This document shows, in pieces, positions 26,901 through 33,811 of a DNA stretch of 64,000 nt. The notes beneath the pieces are model-generated. The model made no database searches and had not been told where the DNA came from. It was given only the letters and a program-made list of their open reading frames with translations. Source of the DNA: Lichenicola sp965198655. GTDB taxonomy: Bacteria > Pseudomonadota > Alphaproteobacteria > Acetobacterales > Acetobacteraceae. The translations under genes were made by a program, and so were the position numbers. Where the stretch lies: NCBI GenBank assembly GCA_965198655.1, contig OZ240668.1, forward strand, positions 434,001 through 498,000, given 5' to 3'. Within the stretch, counting starts at the first letter, position 1, and each line of letters starts with the position of its first letter.

Positions 26901-29114
26901 GGCTCCCTGCCGGCCGGGGTGGTCGTCGCCGCGTCCAGCGCCATCGGCGTCACCGGCCCCGCCACCGCTGCCCAGGGCGCCACCTGGGGCGGATGGGGTC
27001 CCGACACCGGCATCCTCACGGAGCGCGGCTACGGCTACTTCCTGCCCGACCAGGGCGTGTCGCCCAGCGAGGCCAACACCAACATCGCCTTGTCCACCAA
27101 CTTCACCGCCGCCGACCTGACGTCGTGGCAGGGCTACGTCGACACCCTGCGCGGGCTTGGCATCCTCAACGTCGCCCCTACGCTGACCGGCTCCGGCGTG
27201 CTGCAGGACATCTCGCGCAGCGACGCCACCGCCTATCTGCGCAGCGCCGCCCTGTATGGCGGCGGCGTCGACGTCGACATGACGCCCTCGGTGATCCTGT
27301 CGCAGGGTGCCGCCGCCATGACCGCGCTGGTGGACGACGTCCAGTGGGCCACCGCCAACGGCCTGCGCACCACCCTGACGCTGCGCGCCTACAGCGACGC
27401 GAGCTTCCTGGAGAACACCAAGGCGGTGCTGTCGCAGTTGCAGGCGGCGGGTGCCCTGCCGAGCCAGGTGGTGGTGGTGGGCAGCCCCACCAGCAGCACC
27501 ATCGCCCAAGCCGAGCTGGCCAACAGCGTGGCGCAGTATGCGGCGGGCCTGGCCCTGACCCCCAGCGCCTCCGAAAGCGGCCTGGCCGACACCGGCCGGA
27601 GCAGCGGCGGCAGCAACGGCGTCGGCGTGGACGCGATCATGACCGGGGTGCGCACCAGCGAGGCCGCCACCGGGCCCGCCGCGATCAGCCCCTATGCCGG
27701 GGTGCAGGTGTTCGACCAGACCCCGTCCGAGCAGGTGACGGCGACCGCGGCCCTGGTCGGCACCGGGCTCGGCATCCTGTCCACCGGCGGCCCCGGCACC
27801 GTGTCCGCCGACGGCTCCACCGTCACCGTGTCCGGCACCGCATCCGCGGTTGCCGCAGCGCTTGCCGCCATCCGCTACACCCCGGCCAGCGGCAGCACCG
27901 GCACCGCCGCCCTCACCCTCAGCATCGCAGACAGCCACGGCACCATCACCGGGAATACCAGCATCGCCGTCGGCCCCGGCCAGTCGCTCGCGGTCGCGGC
28001 CCTGAACACGAGCGGCGCCAACAGCCAGGCGGTGCGAGCCTTCGCCCCGGCCGCCAGCCCGGCCACCACGATCACGGTCGCCACCCCGGCGGCCCAGCAC
28101 GACACCCTGCTCACGACCGCCGGAGGCGGCGTCAGCAACGGCGTGTTCCAGGTCGCCGGCAGCGTCGGCGCCGACATGGCGGCGCTGTCCGGGCTGACCG
28201 TGTCGACCGGCGCCGGCACGGCCCCGCCCAGCCTGCAGATCACCCTGTCGGGCGCGCCGGTGTCGTTCACCGATGACGGGGCGGGACAGGACAGCATCGC
28301 CTCCGGCGGCGGCAACCTCATCCAGACCGGCGCCGGCAGGACCGTGGTCGCCGCCGGCCTCGGCGACACGGTGTCGGCCGGCTCCGGCTCGGTGTCCGCC
28401 AGCGGCCCGCAGGGCTTCACCTTCCTGGGCGGCAGCAGCGCCGCCGACACCGTGACCGGTGGTGCTGGCGGCGGCAGCTTCACCGCCGGCACCGGCGGCG
28501 GCTCGCTGCTGATCGCCGGCACCGGCGCCACCGTGCTCCACGCCGCCGGCGGCAACGACACGCTGGTCGGCGGCGGCAACACCACGCTCTACGCGTCGGA
28601 CAACAAGAACAGCGTGCTGGACGCGACCAACGGCGACACGGTGGTCGGGGCCGGCGGCGCCAGCATCACGGGTCCTGCCAGCGGCAACGCCACGGTGCTG
28701 GCGCAGTCCGGCGCAGAGACCGTGACCGGCGCCGCCGGAGCGATCAGCGTCACCGGCGGCTCCGGCAGCCTGGTGGTGAGGCTCGGCACCGGCAACGCGT
28801 CCGTCACCGGCGGCTCGGGCAGCGATACCGTCCTGGCCGGCGCTGGCGGACACTATGCCATCGCCGACGGCACCGGCGCCGAGCTGGTGGAGCTGCAGCA
28901 GGGCGTCTCGACCGGCGCCGCCCTGACCCTGACCGGCTTCGTGCCGGGCAAGGACCAGATCGCGCTGAGCGGCTACGGCACCGGGGCGGCGCAGCTTCTA
29001 GTCTCGACCCAGTCCTCCTCCGCCGGCGGCACGGTGCTGACGCTGTCGGACGGCGCCACCATCACCCTGAGCGGGATCGCCCACCTGGCCCAGTCCAGCA
29101 TCAGCAGCCTTTGA
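20904..29114 (+). CDS. Giant repetitive RTX-like surface protein (putative type I-secreted adhesin)
   Basis: 2736 residues, no N-terminal signal peptide. Three tandem modules (about 20925-23190, 23195-25774, 25775-27975) each contain: a beta domain starting FVGxxD; a stretch resembling phage baseplate-J proteins (LLIPVGTLAQTASGVQFQV, GDVGNVAANAITSLPG); a region with TIM-barrel-like alternation (LRGLGILNVAPTL, AALYGGGVDVDM, WATANGLRTTLTLRAY); and cadherin-like segments (TLSNPALGxFW, GATVSADG). The C-terminal 380 residues are Gly/Asp/Thr-rich, with GGNDTLVGG- and GGSGSDTVLAG-type turns and a final LTGFVPGKDQIALSG, as in Acetobacteraceae RTX-type proteins. Secretion by a type I system is inferred; no transporter lies nearby. 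GGAG precedes the ATG by five bases. Modules 2 and 3 share perfect kilobase-long duplicates. Confidence 0.85.
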   Translation: MSTNAASTIFVGSSLDLSDLAAGTIADPLLADGDVGFYGHMSGVITSFEDGTEQSLLSEWAGTGAGLVELSQTEPMAIMSVTIANTGTAAITVPVGQLVSSASGVQYQISEMPRLAAGWSPGGAGDGTLGGYTIQPGQSLTLYAQALLDGPSGNLLANQVTQIAVPGAAVVASTLITAAPQWGAGTLTLVNSSSTSQIIYEGVVVTGSSGSYEIGVDPTVSGFVPTEADSSSGYYVLKAGGTITVPIAVTSVGSAANANAVVLQEQAEDASANSITGGYLPAGVHIVGSSAITTEGVTAAAQQEHVNPLGSNAGFFTDAQAALFTTDQGYVPTEADVNTYNDYIWTAEDLANWKAYVDSARAVGILNLAPMLSEFETVDFATSDATAYVRAAALYSGGIAFDMPSWFFLAREPAYQQSIEEEIRWATQNGLRSSITLSPQSGDDENFLADTQQVVAILRAAGALPTQFVVKDGGVTGTDVIYSTTDPNSLNNVGNWLSSLTLTPSNSESGLENRGTAARPDDLMTGVQQGEALVGPAVKQPFSAAQLFADTPTTEAALTVTLGNPSLGRLVAAAGLGSVSSNGAVFTASGTIADLTTVLQSLDFVDAAGVAGTTALTTRVQDAAGTITGTTVLVIDNTITLSGVPATAAVNGPLMVDSSLSLTTATPGTILTAVVTLSNPALGSFWGTAGATVSADGSTLTIDGTASALQAFLRQIEFIPAPAVSGPETATVSVTDGTDTISSSTAISVAVATGMTADNVPVSIVVSPFIVNTPYADLLLAKTGSPGQVVGVTVTLSGGGHLVDPVAGAVSANGLSFSYVGTFAQEQAALRALEVVVAPGAATSAQTLSFNLNGHVATTALEVVSTDTVFVGAVDATQGGYASAAVAAPLLATGKVGLFADYNGATATAIAGTSASLAGTWSGTAAGVYGYNEGTDVAQQAITVRNTGTGTLLIPVGTLAQTASGVQFQVVQSTGANADWSAGPTGDGSLGVYGIAAGASVTLTVEALAQGDVGNVAANAITSLPGIANASVTASTAILLATEYASGTVTLTNTGSSSVIVNEGTVLTNATGSYQIGNDPTANDFNLRNTDSSNGIYYLAPGASTTVAVYGINPQSGTAATALTQILAQTTTATNTLSSNSLPAGVVVAASSAIGVAGPATAAQGATWGGWGPDTGILTERGYGYFLPDQGVSPSEANTNIALSTNFTAADLTSWQGYVDTLRGLGILNVAPTLTGSGVLQDISRSDATAYLRSAALYGGGVDVDMTPSVILSQGAAAMTALVDDVQWATANGLRTTLTLRAYSDASFLENTKAVLSQLQAAGALPSQVVVVGSPTSSTIAQAELANSVAQYAAGLALTPSASESGLADTGRSSGGSNGVGVDAIMTGVRTSEAATGPAAISPYAGVQVFDQTPSEQVTATAALVGTGLGILSTGGPGTVSADGSTVTVSGTASAVAAALAAIRYTPASGSTGTAALTLSIADSHGTITGNTSIAVDSALSISGMSNVAVNGAVVLQPGLALSLPAQASSVTATVTLSNPALGAFWNLAGATVSADGGTATITGSAGTVRAFLSGLQFMPTATASGTEAETVTVNDGIGTVTAASTLTVSVATGFVASNLPAASVVSPFIVNTPYADLLLAKTGSPGQVVGVTVTLSGGGHLVDPVAGAVSANGLSFSYVGTFAQEQAALRALEVVVAPGAATSAQTLSFNLNGHVATTALEVVSTDTVFVGAVDATQGGYASAAVAAPLLATGKVGLFADYNGATATAIAGTSASLAGTWSGTAAGVYGYNEGTDVAQQAITVRNTGTGTLLIPVGTLAQTASGVQFQVVQSTGANADWSAGPTGDGSLGVYGIAAGASVTLTVEALAQGDVGNVAANAITSLPGIANASVTASTAILLATEYASGTVTLTNTGSNYAILGQGMTLTNSSGTYQIDNSPTATGFVSTGSDNSSGYYALAPGASTTVAVSGVNPQSGTAATALTQILAQTTSSANTLSSGSLPAGVVVAASSAIGVTGPATAAQGATWGGWGPDTGILTERGYGYFLPDQGVSPSEANTNIALSTNFTAADLTSWQGYVDTLRGLGILNVAPTLTGSGVLQDISRSDATAYLRSAALYGGGVDVDMTPSVILSQGAAAMTALVDDVQWATANGLRTTLTLRAYSDASFLENTKAVLSQLQAAGALPSQVVVVGSPTSSTIAQAELANSVAQYAAGLALTPSASESGLADTGRSSGGSNGVGVDAIMTGVRTSEAATGPAAISPYAGVQVFDQTPSEQVTATAALVGTGLGILSTGGPGTVSADGSTVTVSGTASAVAAALAAIRYTPASGSTGTAALTLSIADSHGTITGNTSIAVGPGQSLAVAALNTSGANSQAVRAFAPAASPATTITVATPAAQHDTLLTTAGGGVSNGVFQVAGSVGADMAALSGLTVSTGAGTAPPSLQITLSGAPVSFTDDGAGQDSIASGGGNLIQTGAGRTVVAAGLGDTVSAGSGSVSASGPQGFTFLGGSSAADTVTGGAGGGSFTAGTGGGSLLIAGTGATVLHAAGGNDTLVGGGNTTLYASDNKNSVLDATNGDTVVGAGGASITGPASGNATVLAQSGAETVTGAAGAISVTGGSGSLVVRLGTGNASVTGGSGSDTVLAGAGGHYAIADGTGAELVELQQGVSTGAALTLTGFVPGKDQIALSGYGTGAAQLLVSTQSSSAGGTVLTLSDGATITLSGIAHLAQSSISSL
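23195..24072 (+). repeat. Perfect 878-bp direct duplicate, copy 1 (block X)
   Basis: Compared line by line, this block is identical to 25775-26652, at an offset of 2580 bases. Identity begins at CGTAGTCTCC and stops abruptly after ATACCGGCAGCA. It encodes the FVG beta and baseplate-J-like part of module 2. Confidence 0.97.
24373..25392 (+). repeat. Perfect 1020-bp direct duplicate, copy 1 (block Y)
   Basis: Identical to 26953-27972 at the same 2580-base offset. It encodes the TIM-barrel-like segment and the following cadherin-like stretch. Between blocks X and Y the two modules differ at many positions over 300 bases (24073-24372 against 26653-26952). Confidence 0.97.
25775..26652 (+). repeat. 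Perfect 878-bp direct duplicate, copy 2 (block X)
   Basis: Identical to 23195-24072, with no base difference found, including synonymous positions. It encodes the same part of module 3. Flanking sequence on both sides diverges. Confidence 0.97.
26953..27972 (+). repeat. Perfect 1020-bp direct duplicate, copy 2 (block Y)
   Basis: Identical to 24373-25392. Beyond 27972 the sequence passes directly into the Gly/Asp-rich C-terminal region instead of the next cadherin-like segment present after copy 1. Confidence 0.97.
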
Positions 29115-29137
29115 GAACTCCGGTGGACGCGAAGAAA

Positions 29138-29254
29138 GCCCAGGGGCGTCGCCCCTGGACCCCATGAAGGGCAAAGCCCTTCAAACCCAATTCTTTAAGA
29201 TTGGGGTCTGGGGCCTGAGGCCCCAGCGGGTCCAGGGCAGCGCCCTGGCCTTGC
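29138..29254. repeat. Dispersed palindromic intergenic repeat, family A copy 2 (inverted)
   Basis: Reverse-complement version of the element at 2491-2620: CCAGGGGCGTCGCCCCTGG, the segment AAGGGCAAAGCCCTT, an AT-rich middle, GGGGCCTGAGGCCCC and CCAGGGCAGCGCCCTGG occur in reverse order. It lies between the giant gene's stop and galE, together with the flank TCCGGTGGACGCG that also appears at copy 3. No gene is seen in this 235-base gap. Confidence 0.8.
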
Positions 29255-29349
29255 TCCCCGACCCGGTGGCGGAGGCTCGACCCGCCTCCGCCGCTTCCCC
29301 TATATAGTTCTCGCATCTCGCCCGACCCTTCCGGAAGGACAACAAAATC

Positions 29350-30339
29350 GTGAGACTTCTGGTCACCGGCGGGGCCGGCTATGTCGGCAGCCACGTCGTC
29401 TGGGCGCTGCACGACCGTGGCGACGAGGTGGTGGTCCTCGACAACCTGCGCCAAGGCCATCGCGAGGCGCTTCCCGGCGCCGTGCGTCTGGTCGAGGCGG
29501 AGCTGGCCGACGAGGCCGCCCTCGATGCGGTGCTGGCCGAGGGCCCCTGGGACGGCGTGCTGCACTTCGCCGCCCTGTCGCTGGTCGGCGAGAGCATGCA
29601 GCGGCCGCTCCACTACATGACGGAGAATGCCGGGCTCGGCTTCCGCCTGATCGATGCTTGCGTCCGGCACGGCGTCAACCGCTTCATCCTGTCCTCGACC
29701 GCTGCCCTGTTCGGCAACCCGGAAACCACGCCGATCACCGAGACCACCCGGATCGATCCCGGCTCGCCCTACGGCGAAAGCAAGCTGATGATCGAGCGCG
29801 CGCTGCACTGGGCCGACCGGATCCACGGGCTGCGCTACGCCTGCCTGCGCTACTTCAACGCCGCCGGCGCCGACCCGGACGGACGGTCGGGCGAGGACCA
29901 CCGGCCGGAATCCCACCTGATCCCGCTGGTGATCGACGCCGCCCTCGGCCTGCGCCCCGAGATCGTGGTGTTCGGCGACGACTATCCCACCCCCGACGGC
30001 ACCTGCATACGCGACTACGTCCACGTCGCCGACCTGGCGCAGGCGCATCTCGCGGCGCTGGCCCGGCTCGACGAGGGCAGCGTCACCTACAACCTGGGCA
30101 GCGGCACCGGGCACTCGGTGCTCGACGTGATACGCAGCGTCGAGCGGGTGAGCGGCCGCGCCGTGCCGCGACGGATCGTGGACCGGCGGCCGGGCGACCC
30201 GGCGGTGCTGGTGGCGAGCTCCGAGCGCATCCGCGCCGAGACCGGCTGGACCCCGCGCTTCACCGCCCTGGACGACATCGTCGCCACCGCGCTGGCCTGG
30301 CGCCGGGCCAACCCGAACGGCTACGGCAACGCGCCCTGA
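29350..30339 (+). CDS. galE: UDP-glucose 4-epimerase
   Basis: Extended SDR that interconverts UDP-glucose and UDP-galactose, supplying galactose for the downstream glycosyltransferases. 329 residues: NAD motif GGAGYVGSH (7-15), LHFAAL, LSSTAALFG (114-122), Y141-x3-K145 in SPYGESK, and the GalE-typical YFNAAGADP and LIPLV segments plus GTCIRDYVHV. It starts with GTG 29350 with AAGGA about ten bases upstream. UDP-N-acetyl sugars may also be accepted; this cannot be told by eye. Confidence 0.93.
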   Translation: MRLLVTGGAGYVGSHVVWALHDRGDEVVVLDNLRQGHREALPGAVRLVEAELADEAALDAVLAEGPWDGVLHFAALSLVGESMQRPLHYMTENAGLGFRLIDACVRHGVNRFILSSTAALFGNPETTPITETTRIDPGSPYGESKLMIERALHWADRIHGLRYACLRYFNAAGADPDGRSGEDHRPESHLIPLVIDAALGLRPEIVVFGDDYPTPDGTCIRDYVHVADLAQAHLAALARLDEGSVTYNLGSGTGHSVLDVIRSVERVSGRAVPRRIVDRRPGDPAVLVASSERIRAETGWTPRFTALDDIVATALAWRRANPNGYGNAP

Positions 30340-30357
30340 GTCGCGTCGAACCGGATA

Positions 30358-30385
30358 TTGACGTCAGGACCTCGTCTGCTACCCT
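30358..30385 (+). promoter_or_regulatory. Possible sigma-70 type promoter before the first GT2 gene
   Basis: TTGACG (30358-30363), a 16-base spacer and TACCCT (30380-30385) lie about 45 bases before the GT2 start. The -35 matches the consensus at five of six positions but the -10 is poor. Weak call. Confidence 0.3.
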
Positions 30386-30429
30386 GAGTTGGTGTTGACA
30401 GATCGGCGTCCTGCGCGTTTCCGGCCCCG

Positions 30430-32295
30430 ATGCACGGCCTGGTTGCGGCCGGCGATGGCGATTGGCGGTTGGCCGTGACCGGCTGCATCGACGTCCACGG
30501 CTACGCGTCCAGCACCGGAAGCTGGCTGCTGTGCGGCTGGGCCCCGGTGTCGTCCAACGCGCTGCCCGGCCGTCGCCGCCTGACGCTCCGCTTCGAGCAC
30601 GGCGTGGTCACGGGCGACGGCCTGGTCGCCGGCACGGTGCGCGACGACCTGGGCACGCTCGGCCGCGGCGTGATGGCCCACCTTCCGGCCTCCGGCCAAG
30701 CCCTGGGACAGCTCGTGTCGGCGGAGATCGACGGCGAGGCCGGCCCCGTCACGCTGCACGCGACGCCCGGCACCGTGCAGGACGAAGGGCCGGCGCTGGT
30801 CGAGGCGCTCCGGGCGCAGCGCCTGGCGCCGGGTCCGGAGGCGGGCTCGTTCCGCAGCATCCTGCAGCGTCCCGCCTTCGAGGGGCGCGACACGCTGGAC
30901 CGGTACGAGGACCAGTTCGCGTTCCGCGTCGACGAGGCCATCGCCTGCGGCGGATCCGGCCTGCTGCTCAACGGCTGGCTGATGACGGCGCCCCCCGGCC
31001 TGGGCGGGATGCGGCTGCGCAGCGGCAGCCGGTCCACCCCGGTCGACGTGCGCGACGGCCTGCGCGTCGCCCGGCCGGACGTGGTGGCCAAGTACGGCGA
31101 CGCGCTGCGCAGCCGCAACGCCGGCTGCGGCTTCGTGCTGCACGTGCCGGACTGCCTGGAACCTGGGAGCAGCCCCTACCTCGAGGTCGAGACGGTGGGC
31201 GGCGAGATCGGGTTCCTGCGCCTCCCGCCGTCCCGGCTGCGCGGGCTCGGCGCGATCCGCAACGTGCTGGGAAGCCTGTCGCCGCGCTACGACGAGGTGC
31301 AGCGCACTTTTGACGCCATCGGCCCGGCCTTGACCCTGCTCAACCGCGACCGGCTCGACGCCCCGCGCCCGTCGCGCGAGATCCGTTTCGGAACGCCGCC
31401 GGAGGTGCCGCTGTGCTCGGTGATCGTGCCGCTCTACGGCCGCATCGATTACATGGAGGTGCAGGTCGCCCTTCTGGCGCAAGGCGGGACCCAGGGCGGG
31501 TTCGGGGCGCGTCACGAGCTGATCTACGTGGTCGACGACCCGGGCGGCGCGGATGCCGCCTGCGTGCTGGCGGACTCGCTGTTCCGCCGGTTCGGCCTGC
31601 CGCTGCGCCTGCTCCTGCTCGAGGAGAACATGGGCTTCGCCCCGGCCTGCAACGCCGGGCTCGCCGCCGCCCGGGGCGGCCATGTCTGCTTCCTCAACTC
31701 CGACGTGTTCGCGACCGAGCCGGACTGGCTCGACCGCCTGCTGGACGACTTCGCCCGACACCCCTCGGTCGGCATCGTGGGTCCGCTGCTGTTGTTCGAG
31801 GACGGCACCATCCAGCACCAGGGGATGCGCTACGAGGCGCTGCCCGAGTTCAGCCACTGGCTGTTCCCGATCCATCCCGGCAAGGGCAGCCGTCCGGCGC
31901 CGAGCCGGGCGCTGTCGCTGCATCCCGCGATCACCGGCGCCTGCATGGTGATGCCGCGCCAGCTCGCCCACGACCTTGGAGGCTTCGACGAAGACTACGT
32001 GATCGGCGACTTCGAGGACTCCGACCTGTGCCTGCGCGCGCGCGAGCTCGGGGTCGCCTCCGCGGTCGATCACGGCGTGACGCTGTATCACCTGGAGCGC
32101 AAGTCGCAGGCCCCTGCCGCAGACGCCTGGCGCATGAACGTGACGCTCTACAACGCTTGGCTGCACCAGAACCGCTGGGCCGCGCGGCTGATCGAGCCGG
32201 ACGCGCCGCGCGACCGGTCCCCGAGCCCGGATGCGGTGACGCCGTTGCCGGCGGCGCAGGCGCTGCGCGGCGTGGCTTGGGCGAGCCAGCGATGA
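30430..32295 (+). CDS. GT2-family glycosyltransferase with N-terminal Gly-Trp beta domains (pair 1)
   Basis: 621 residues. The first 320 residues hold two beta-type domains with a Gly-Trp core (WLLCGWAP near 35; LLLNGWLM near 180 followed by ARPDVVAKYG and AGCGFVLHVP). The GT-A glycosyltransferase domain starts near residue 328 (CSVIVPLYGRIDYMEVQV), with LLEENMGFAPACNAGL and the metal-binding region LNSDVF near 422. ITGACMVMP and GFDEDYVIGDFEDSDLCLRA are the usual GT2 acceptor-side motifs. It likely adds a sugar during polysaccharide synthesis in the cytoplasm. A close paralogue lies at 33812-35611, and each is followed by a GT4 gene. Confidence 0.85.
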   Translation: MHGLVAAGDGDWRLAVTGCIDVHGYASSTGSWLLCGWAPVSSNALPGRRRLTLRFEHGVVTGDGLVAGTVRDDLGTLGRGVMAHLPASGQALGQLVSAEIDGEAGPVTLHATPGTVQDEGPALVEALRAQRLAPGPEAGSFRSILQRPAFEGRDTLDRYEDQFAFRVDEAIACGGSGLLLNGWLMTAPPGLGGMRLRSGSRSTPVDVRDGLRVARPDVVAKYGDALRSRNAGCGFVLHVPDCLEPGSSPYLEVETVGGEIGFLRLPPSRLRGLGAIRNVLGSLSPRYDEVQRTFDAIGPALTLLNRDRLDAPRPSREIRFGTPPEVPLCSVIVPLYGRIDYMEVQVALLAQGGTQGGFGARHELIYVVDDPGGADAACVLADSLFRRFGLPLRLLLLEENMGFAPACNAGLAAARGGHVCFLNSDVFATEPDWLDRLLDDFARHPSVGIVGPLLLFEDGTIQHQGMRYEALPEFSHWLFPIHPGKGSRPAPSRALSLHPAITGACMVMPRQLAHDLGGFDEDYVIGDFEDSDLCLRARELGVASAVDHGVTLYHLERKSQAPAADAWRMNVTLYNAWLHQNRWAARLIEPDAPRDRSPSPDAVTPLPAAQALRGVAWASQR

Positions 32296-32304
32296 GAGGC
32301 CGTC

Positions 32305-33672
32305 ATGCCGCCGCACGCTGAGGACGGTGCGGGCGGCGAGGACCTGCGCGTCCTGATCGCCTCGCACAGCCATCCGCGCGTGCAGAACGGCGGCTCGGAG
32401 GTGGCGTCGTACTCGCTGTTCGACCGGCTGCGCCAGCAGCCGGGCCTGCGCGCCTGGTATTGCGGCTGCAGCCGCACCGCCTCGTTCGCGCGGGCCGGGC
32501 AGTCCATCACCCAGCCGTTCGAGCGCGACGAGTACCTCTACACCGTGGGCGACTTCGAATGGTTCAAGTTCGCCAACCGCGATACCGCGTTCGCACGAGA
32601 CTTCCGCGCCCTGCTGCGCAACCTGCGTCCGCAGATCGTGCACTTCCACCACTACATCAACTTCGGCATGGAAGCCTTCGCCCACGTTCGGGAGGTGCTG
32701 CCGGAGGCCAAGCTGGTGCTGACGCTGCACGAGTTCCTGGCGATCTGCCACCAGCAGGGCCAGATGGTCACCCGGCACGGGGGCAAGCTGTGCCGCCGCT
32801 CCGGCCAGGTCGAGTGCAGCCGCTGCTTTCCCGAGTTCCAGCCGGCCGACTTCTTCCTGCGCGAAACCTATATCGGCCACTTCCTCCGCCACGTGCACCA
32901 GTTCATCTCGCCCAGCCGGTTCCTGGCCGAGCGCTACGTCGCGTGGGGCCTGCCGGCGGAGCGCATCAGCGTCATCGAGAACGTGCCGGCCGCCACCGCG
33001 CGTCGCGGCCTGCCGGCGAGGCGCGTGCGCCCTGGTATGGACCTGCGTGTCGGCTTCTTCGGCCAGATCTCGCTGCTCAAGGGCATCCAGGTGCTGATCG
33101 ACGCCGCGGCCATCCTGGACGGGGAGCGGCGCCACGACATCGCGTTCCAGATCCACGGCGACCAGAGCAACCAGCCGGCGGCGTTCCAGGCCGAGTTCCT
33201 GGCGCAGATGGAGAAGGCGGGCGGCAACGTGTCCTTCCACGGCGCCTACGCCAACGCCGATATCGGCGAGCTGATGGCCGAGGTCGACTTGGTGCTGGTG
33301 CCCTCGATCTGGTGGGAGAACTCGCCGGTGGTGATCCAGGAGGCGTATCGCAACGGCGTGCCGGTGGTCTGCTCCAATATCGGCGGCATGGCGGAGAAGG
33401 TAGTGCCGGACGAGACCGGGCTGCACTTCCAGGTCGGCAGCCCGCGCTCCCTGGCGGGCGTGCTCAAGGCGCTGGCGGACGATCCGGACCGGCTGGCACG
33501 CCTCGCCGCGGGGGCCGCCCGGGACGCGCACCTGGCAGCACGGCGCGACGAGCCCGACGCCGGCCCGGCCAGGGCCGATCCGCTGGGTGCGCACCTGCGC
33601 CTTTACCGCGACCTACGCACCCCGTCCCCGCCGCGTCCGGCCCCGCGGTTCGGCCTGTCCCGCGACCCATGA
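32305..33672 (+). CDS. GT4-family glycosyltransferase (pair 1)
   Basis: 455-residue GT-B enzyme, nine bases after the GT2 gene. The N-terminal half has LIASHSHPRVQNGGSEVAS and IVHFHHYINFG. A Cys cluster (LCRRSGQVECSRCF) lies mid-protein and is shared with its paralogue at 35608. The nucleotide-sugar half has VGFFGQISLLKGIQVL and WWENSPVVIQEAYRNGVPVVCSNIGG. The C-terminal 60 residues are Pro/Arg/Ala-rich and probably disordered. The donor and acceptor are unknown. Confidence 0.85.
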   Translation: MPPHAEDGAGGEDLRVLIASHSHPRVQNGGSEVASYSLFDRLRQQPGLRAWYCGCSRTASFARAGQSITQPFERDEYLYTVGDFEWFKFANRDTAFARDFRALLRNLRPQIVHFHHYINFGMEAFAHVREVLPEAKLVLTLHEFLAICHQQGQMVTRHGGKLCRRSGQVECSRCFPEFQPADFFLRETYIGHFLRHVHQFISPSRFLAERYVAWGLPAERISVIENVPAATARRGLPARRVRPGMDLRVGFFGQISLLKGIQVLIDAAAILDGERRHDIAFQIHGDQSNQPAAFQAEFLAQMEKAGGNVSFHGAYANADIGELMAEVDLVLVPSIWWENSPVVIQEAYRNGVPVVCSNIGGMAEKVVPDETGLHFQVGSPRSLAGVLKALADDPDRLARLAAGAARDAHLAARRDEPDAGPARADPLGAHLRLYRDLRTPSPPRPAPRFGLSRDP

Positions 33673-33811
33673 CCGGGCGCCGCACGGCCCGTCAAACACC
33701 CATTAAACAACGGGTTGGCGCGTCTTGTCCCCGCTTGATGCGCCGGGGAGGTGCCGCGGCGGTTCCAAACCGGGGACCGGCTTGATATGGTCGAGGAACA
33801 GGTGAGGGCGA

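Noticed and set aside
20907..28853. Very long minus-strand reading frames opposite the giant gene
   Set aside because: They follow the GC-rich third-position pattern of the plus-strand gene, give Gly/Arg/His-rich low-complexity protein and contain no domain.
20904..29114. Giant protein as a prophage tail gene
   Set aside because: Baseplate-like motifs are repeated within one very large protein and no other phage gene is nearby; the C-terminus is RTX-like.
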